Source: ZC4RG30 sp964456255 (GTDB taxonomy: Bacteria; Pseudomonadota; Gammaproteobacteria; Steroidobacterales; Steroidobacteraceae). Taken from it: a DNA stretch of 8,182 bases. The position numbers and the translations under genes are program-made. The stretch spans positions 1-8,182 of the forward strand of contig CAYWDZ010000143.1 of NCBI GenBank assembly GCA_964456255.1, given 5' to 3'. The notes under the pieces were generated by a model. It made no database searches. It saw only the letters and a program-made list of their open reading frames with translations, and was not told the DNA's origin. Shown in pieces: positions 5,901-8,182 of the stretch. The stretch's first letter is position 1. Each line of letters opens with the position of its first letter.

Positions 5901-6821
5901 CTAGCGCGGTACCGGCACCGCTTCCAGGATGGCGCGCAGCATGTCGCCTGCGGAGAGGGGTTTGACGCCGTTGCTGCGCGGCTCGAGGCGGTGACCGGCC
6001 ACCGCGGGCCAGACGGCCTGCACATCGTCGGGCAGCACGGCGTTGCGTCCTTCCAGCAGTGTCCAGGCGCGGGCAGCCCGTACCAGCCCCTGCGCGGCGC
6101 GCGGCGAAAGACCCAGCTGGATATCGGCGCGGGCGCGCGTCGCGGCCACCAGCTTCTGCACGTAGTCGAGCAGCGGCTCGGCCACATGCACCGCGGCGAC
6201 CTGCTTCTGCAGCGCCAGCAATTGCTCGGCATTCATCGAGGGCGTTGCCTGGGCGAGCAGTTCGCGCCGGTCGCCCTGCGCCAGCAGCTGGCGTTCATGG
6301 CGCGGGTCGGGGTAGCCCAGTTCGATGCGCATCAGGAAACGATCCAGCTGCGATTCCGGCAGCTGGTAGGTGCCGAGCTGTTCGTGCGGATTCTGCGTCG
6401 CCACCACGAAGAACGGTTCGGGCAGCGGATGCGTGATGCCGTCGATGCTGACCTGCCGCTCTTCCATCGCTTCGAGCAGCGCGCTCTGTGTGCGCGGACT
6501 GGCGCGGTTGACCTCATCGGCCAGCAGCAGCTGGGTGAACACCGGCCCCGGGCGAAACTCGAACTTCTGCGCGGCGCGATCGAACACCGATACGCCCAGG
6601 ATGTCGGCCGGCAGCAGGTCGCTGGTGAACTGCACGCGCTGCCAGGAAAGGCCCAGCACCCGTGCCAGCGCATGCGCCAGCGTGGTCTTGCCGACGCCGG
6701 GCACATCCTCGATCAGCAGGTGGCCGCGGGCCAGCAGGCAGGCCAGCGCCAGCCGCAGGGCCTGCGGCTTGCCGAGGATGATCCGATCGAGTTGTCGAAG
6801 GGCCGCGGGTAGCGCGGTCAT
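5901..6821 (-). CDS. MoxR-family AAA+ ATPase
   Basis: The 306-residue product is a complete MoxR ATPase of normal length. Walker A is EDVPGVGKTT (38-47), Walker B is LLLADEVNRA (98-107), sensor 1 is VVATQNP (139-145, Asn144), the arginine-finger region is SQLDRF (157-162), and sensor 2 is LSPRAAQ (238-244, Arg241). The C-terminal lid (about 195-303) has the family's LLEGRNAVLPDDV segment (256-267). Members are cytoplasmic hexameric chaperone-like ATPases that mature or regulate partner proteins, often VWA or DUF58 proteins encoded beside them. Here the neighbours are DUF58 and a transglutaminase, so the likely targets are in that membrane module; this is inference. The ATG has GGAG about 8 bases upstream and lies 17 bases after valS, so the gene is probably transcribed with valS. 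Confidence 0.96.
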   Translation of the reverse strand: MTALPAALRQLDRIILGKPQALRLALACLLARGHLLIEDVPGVGKTTLAHALARVLGLSWQRVQFTSDLLPADILGVSVFDRAAQKFEFRPGPVFTQLLLADEVNRASPRTQSALLEAMEERQVSIDGITHPLPEPFFVVATQNPHEQLGTYQLPESQLDRFLMRIELGYPDPRHERQLLAQGDRRELLAQATPSMNAEQLLALQKQVAAVHVAEPLLDYVQKLVAATRARADIQLGLSPRAAQGLVRAARAWTLLEGRNAVLPDDVQAVWPAVAGHRLEPRSNGVKPLSAGDMLRAILEAVPVPR

Positions 6822-6838
6822 GGAAAAGCTCCGGTCGC

Positions 6839-8182
6839 CTAGCTGTTGACCAGACCCTGCACGATTTCAATCTGCCGCGCGAGGCTTTCGTTCACCTTTT
6901 CGAACTGCGCGATGCGCTCGCGCTCGGTGGCCACCACCTCGGGTGGGGCGTTGTTCACGAAATTCGGGTTTTCCAGCTTGGCCAGCGCGCGCCTGATCTC
7001 CTGCTGGTTCTTTTCCTGCTTCTTCGTGAGCCGCGCCAGTTCCACGGCCGGATCGATCAGGCCCTGCATGGGAACCAGCAGCGTCATGTGGCCCACTACC
7101 GCGCTGGCCGAAGGCGGAGCGGCTTCGCCCGCTACCAGCACGCGCACGTCTTCGATGCCGGCAAGCCGGCCGAGCAGGGCGGCGTAGCGCGCGAAGCGCT
7201 CCGCGTCATCCGGCTGTGAGCCCTGCACCAGCGTGGCCAGGCGCTTCGCGGGGCTGATGTCCATCTCGCCGCGGATCTGCCGCAATCCCAGGATCACGCC
7301 CTTCATCCAGTCGACATCGGCCGTCGCGCCGGCATCGCTGCGGCAATCCGCGGCGCGCGGCCAGGAAGCCAGCATGATGGTCTTGCCGGAGGCGCCGGCT
7401 GCCGGCCCGATGCGTTGCCAGATCTCCTCGGTGATGAAGGGCATCAGCGGGTGCAGTGCGCGCAGCAATGCTTCGAGCACCGTGAGCAGGGTGCGGCGCG
7501 TGGCTGCAGCCGCGGCCTCGTCCTCGCCATTCAGGACCGGCTTGGCCAGCTCCAGGTACCAGTCGCAGAACTCGTGCCAGGTGAACTCGTACAGCGCGGT
7601 GGCGGCCAGATCGAAGCGATAGGCGGCGAAGGATTCGTCGACCCTGGCGATGGCTTCGCCCAGGCGCGACACGATCCAGCGATCCACCACATGCGCGGAG
7701 GTGGTGCCCGGTGCGGCGATCGGCTTGCCATCGGTCATCAGCAGCACGAAGCGCGCCGCATTCCACAGCTTGTTGCAGAAGTTGCGATAGCCGGCCACGC
7801 GGCCCAGTTCGAAGCGCACGTCGCGGCCGTGGGTGGCCAGTGATGCCAGCGTGAAGCGCAGCGCGTCGGTGCCATGCGCCTCGATGCCGTTCGGGTACTG
7901 CTTGCGCGTCGCCTTCTCGATGCCGGGTGCCAGGTGCGGCTGCATGAGCCCCGTGGTGCGCTTCTTCAGCAGCGCATCCAGCGTGATGCCGTCGACGATA
8001 TCCAGCGGGTCGATGATGTTGCCCTTGGACTTGCTCATCTTCTGGCCTTCGGCGTCGCGCACCAGGCCCGTGACATACACCTCGCGGAAGGGCACTTCGC
8101 CGCCCATGAACTTCATGCCGAACATGATCATGCGCGCGACCCAGAAGAAGATGATGTCGAAGCCCGTGACCAGTACGTTGCC
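6839..8182 (-). CDS. valS: Valyl-tRNA synthetase, C-terminal 447 residues (cut by right window edge)
   Basis: The frame is open to the right edge, so about half of the roughly 950-residue cytoplasmic enzyme that charges tRNA-Val with valine is visible. The first residues, GNVLVTGFDIIFFWVARMIM, are the conserved end of the class I catalytic domain. The KMSKS loop is at visible residues 48-52 (GQKMSKSKGN). The alpha-helical anticodon-binding domain spans about 165-275 (RWIVSRLGEA, FTWHEFCDWYLELAKP, LHPLMPFITEEIWQ). The last 65 residues or so form the ValRS-specific C-terminal coiled coil (LTKKQEKNQQEI, LENPNFVNNAPPEVV, ERERIAQFEK) that contacts tRNA. It ends in TAG 17 bases before the MoxR gene, with no terminator between. 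The ATG at 8131 is internal and not the start. All visible motifs are intact. Confidence 0.98.
   Translation of the reverse strand, partial: GNVLVTGFDIIFFWVARMIMFGMKFMGGEVPFREVYVTGLVRDAEGQKMSKSKGNIIDPLDIVDGITLDALLKKRTTGLMQPHLAPGIEKATRKQYPNGIEAHGTDALRFTLASLATHGRDVRFELGRVAGYRNFCNKLWNAARFVLLMTDGKPIAAPGTTSAHVVDRWIVSRLGEAIARVDESFAAYRFDLAATALYEFTWHEFCDWYLELAKPVLNGEDEAAAAATRRTLLTVLEALLRALHPLMPFITEEIWQRIGPAAGASGKTIMLASWPRAADCRSDAGATADVDWMKGVILGLRQIRGEMDISPAKRLATLVQGSQPDDAERFARYAALLGRLAGIEDVRVLVAGEAAPPSASAVVGHMTLLVPMQGLIDPAVELARLTKKQEKNQQEIRRALAKLENPNFVNNAPPEVVATERERIAQFEKVNESLARQIEIVQGLVNS

Noticed and set aside
4767..6812. A 681-codon open frame on the plus strand
   Set aside because: It is antisense to the transglutaminase, DUF58 and MoxR genes, which carry clear conserved motifs; its translation is low-complexity and matches no family. 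Long antisense frames are expected in GC-rich DNA.
1..8182. Mobile elements, tRNA/rRNA genes and CRISPR arrays
   Set aside because: I looked for transposase motifs, direct repeat arrays and tRNA-like cloverleaf sequence and saw none; gene orientation is uniform and gaps are short.

Overview
The window is a high-GC bacterial chromosome segment. Codon use, the ValRS C-terminus and the type IVa pilin sequence suggest a proteobacterium, most likely a gammaproteobacterium; this is inferred from family resemblance, as there is no rRNA here. All seven supported genes lie on the minus strand, so the window reads right to left. Coding density is high, no stretch over 300 bases lacks a gene, and I see no tRNA, rRNA, CRISPR array or insertion sequence.

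Right part (8182 to 2920): the C-terminal half of valS (valyl-tRNA synthetase, running off the right edge) is followed after 17 bases by a MoxR-family AAA+ ATPase, after 6 bases by a DUF58 protein, and with a 4-base overlap by a TgpA-type membrane transglutaminase. The last three form a well-known conserved module: a chaperone-like ATPase, a membrane-anchored DUF58 partner and a multi-pass protein with a papain-like Cys-His-Asp site. The spacing suggests one transcription unit with valS.

Middle part (2815 to 830): a compact three-gene cluster of type IV pilus-like genes. It holds an atypical pilin-like protein that keeps Glu5 but has lost the normal prepilin peptidase site, a shortened and divergent PilC/GspF platform protein, and a canonical type IVa prepilin whose start overlaps the platform gene's stop (ATGA). 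The two pilin-like proteins share an ungapped C-terminal Cys-loop motif (CG...PxxG...LPxxCR), so they look like diverged paralogues. No assembly or retraction ATPase, secretin or peptidase gene lies in the window.

Left part (701 to 1): the N-terminal 233 residues of an exported G8-domain protein (the domain of animal CEMIP/TMEM2), cut by the left edge. A 128-base gap with a small hairpin and a possible -10 box separates it from the pilin cluster. The most interesting unit is the mini-pilin cluster, possibly with its G8 neighbour; a functional link between them is only a hypothesis.
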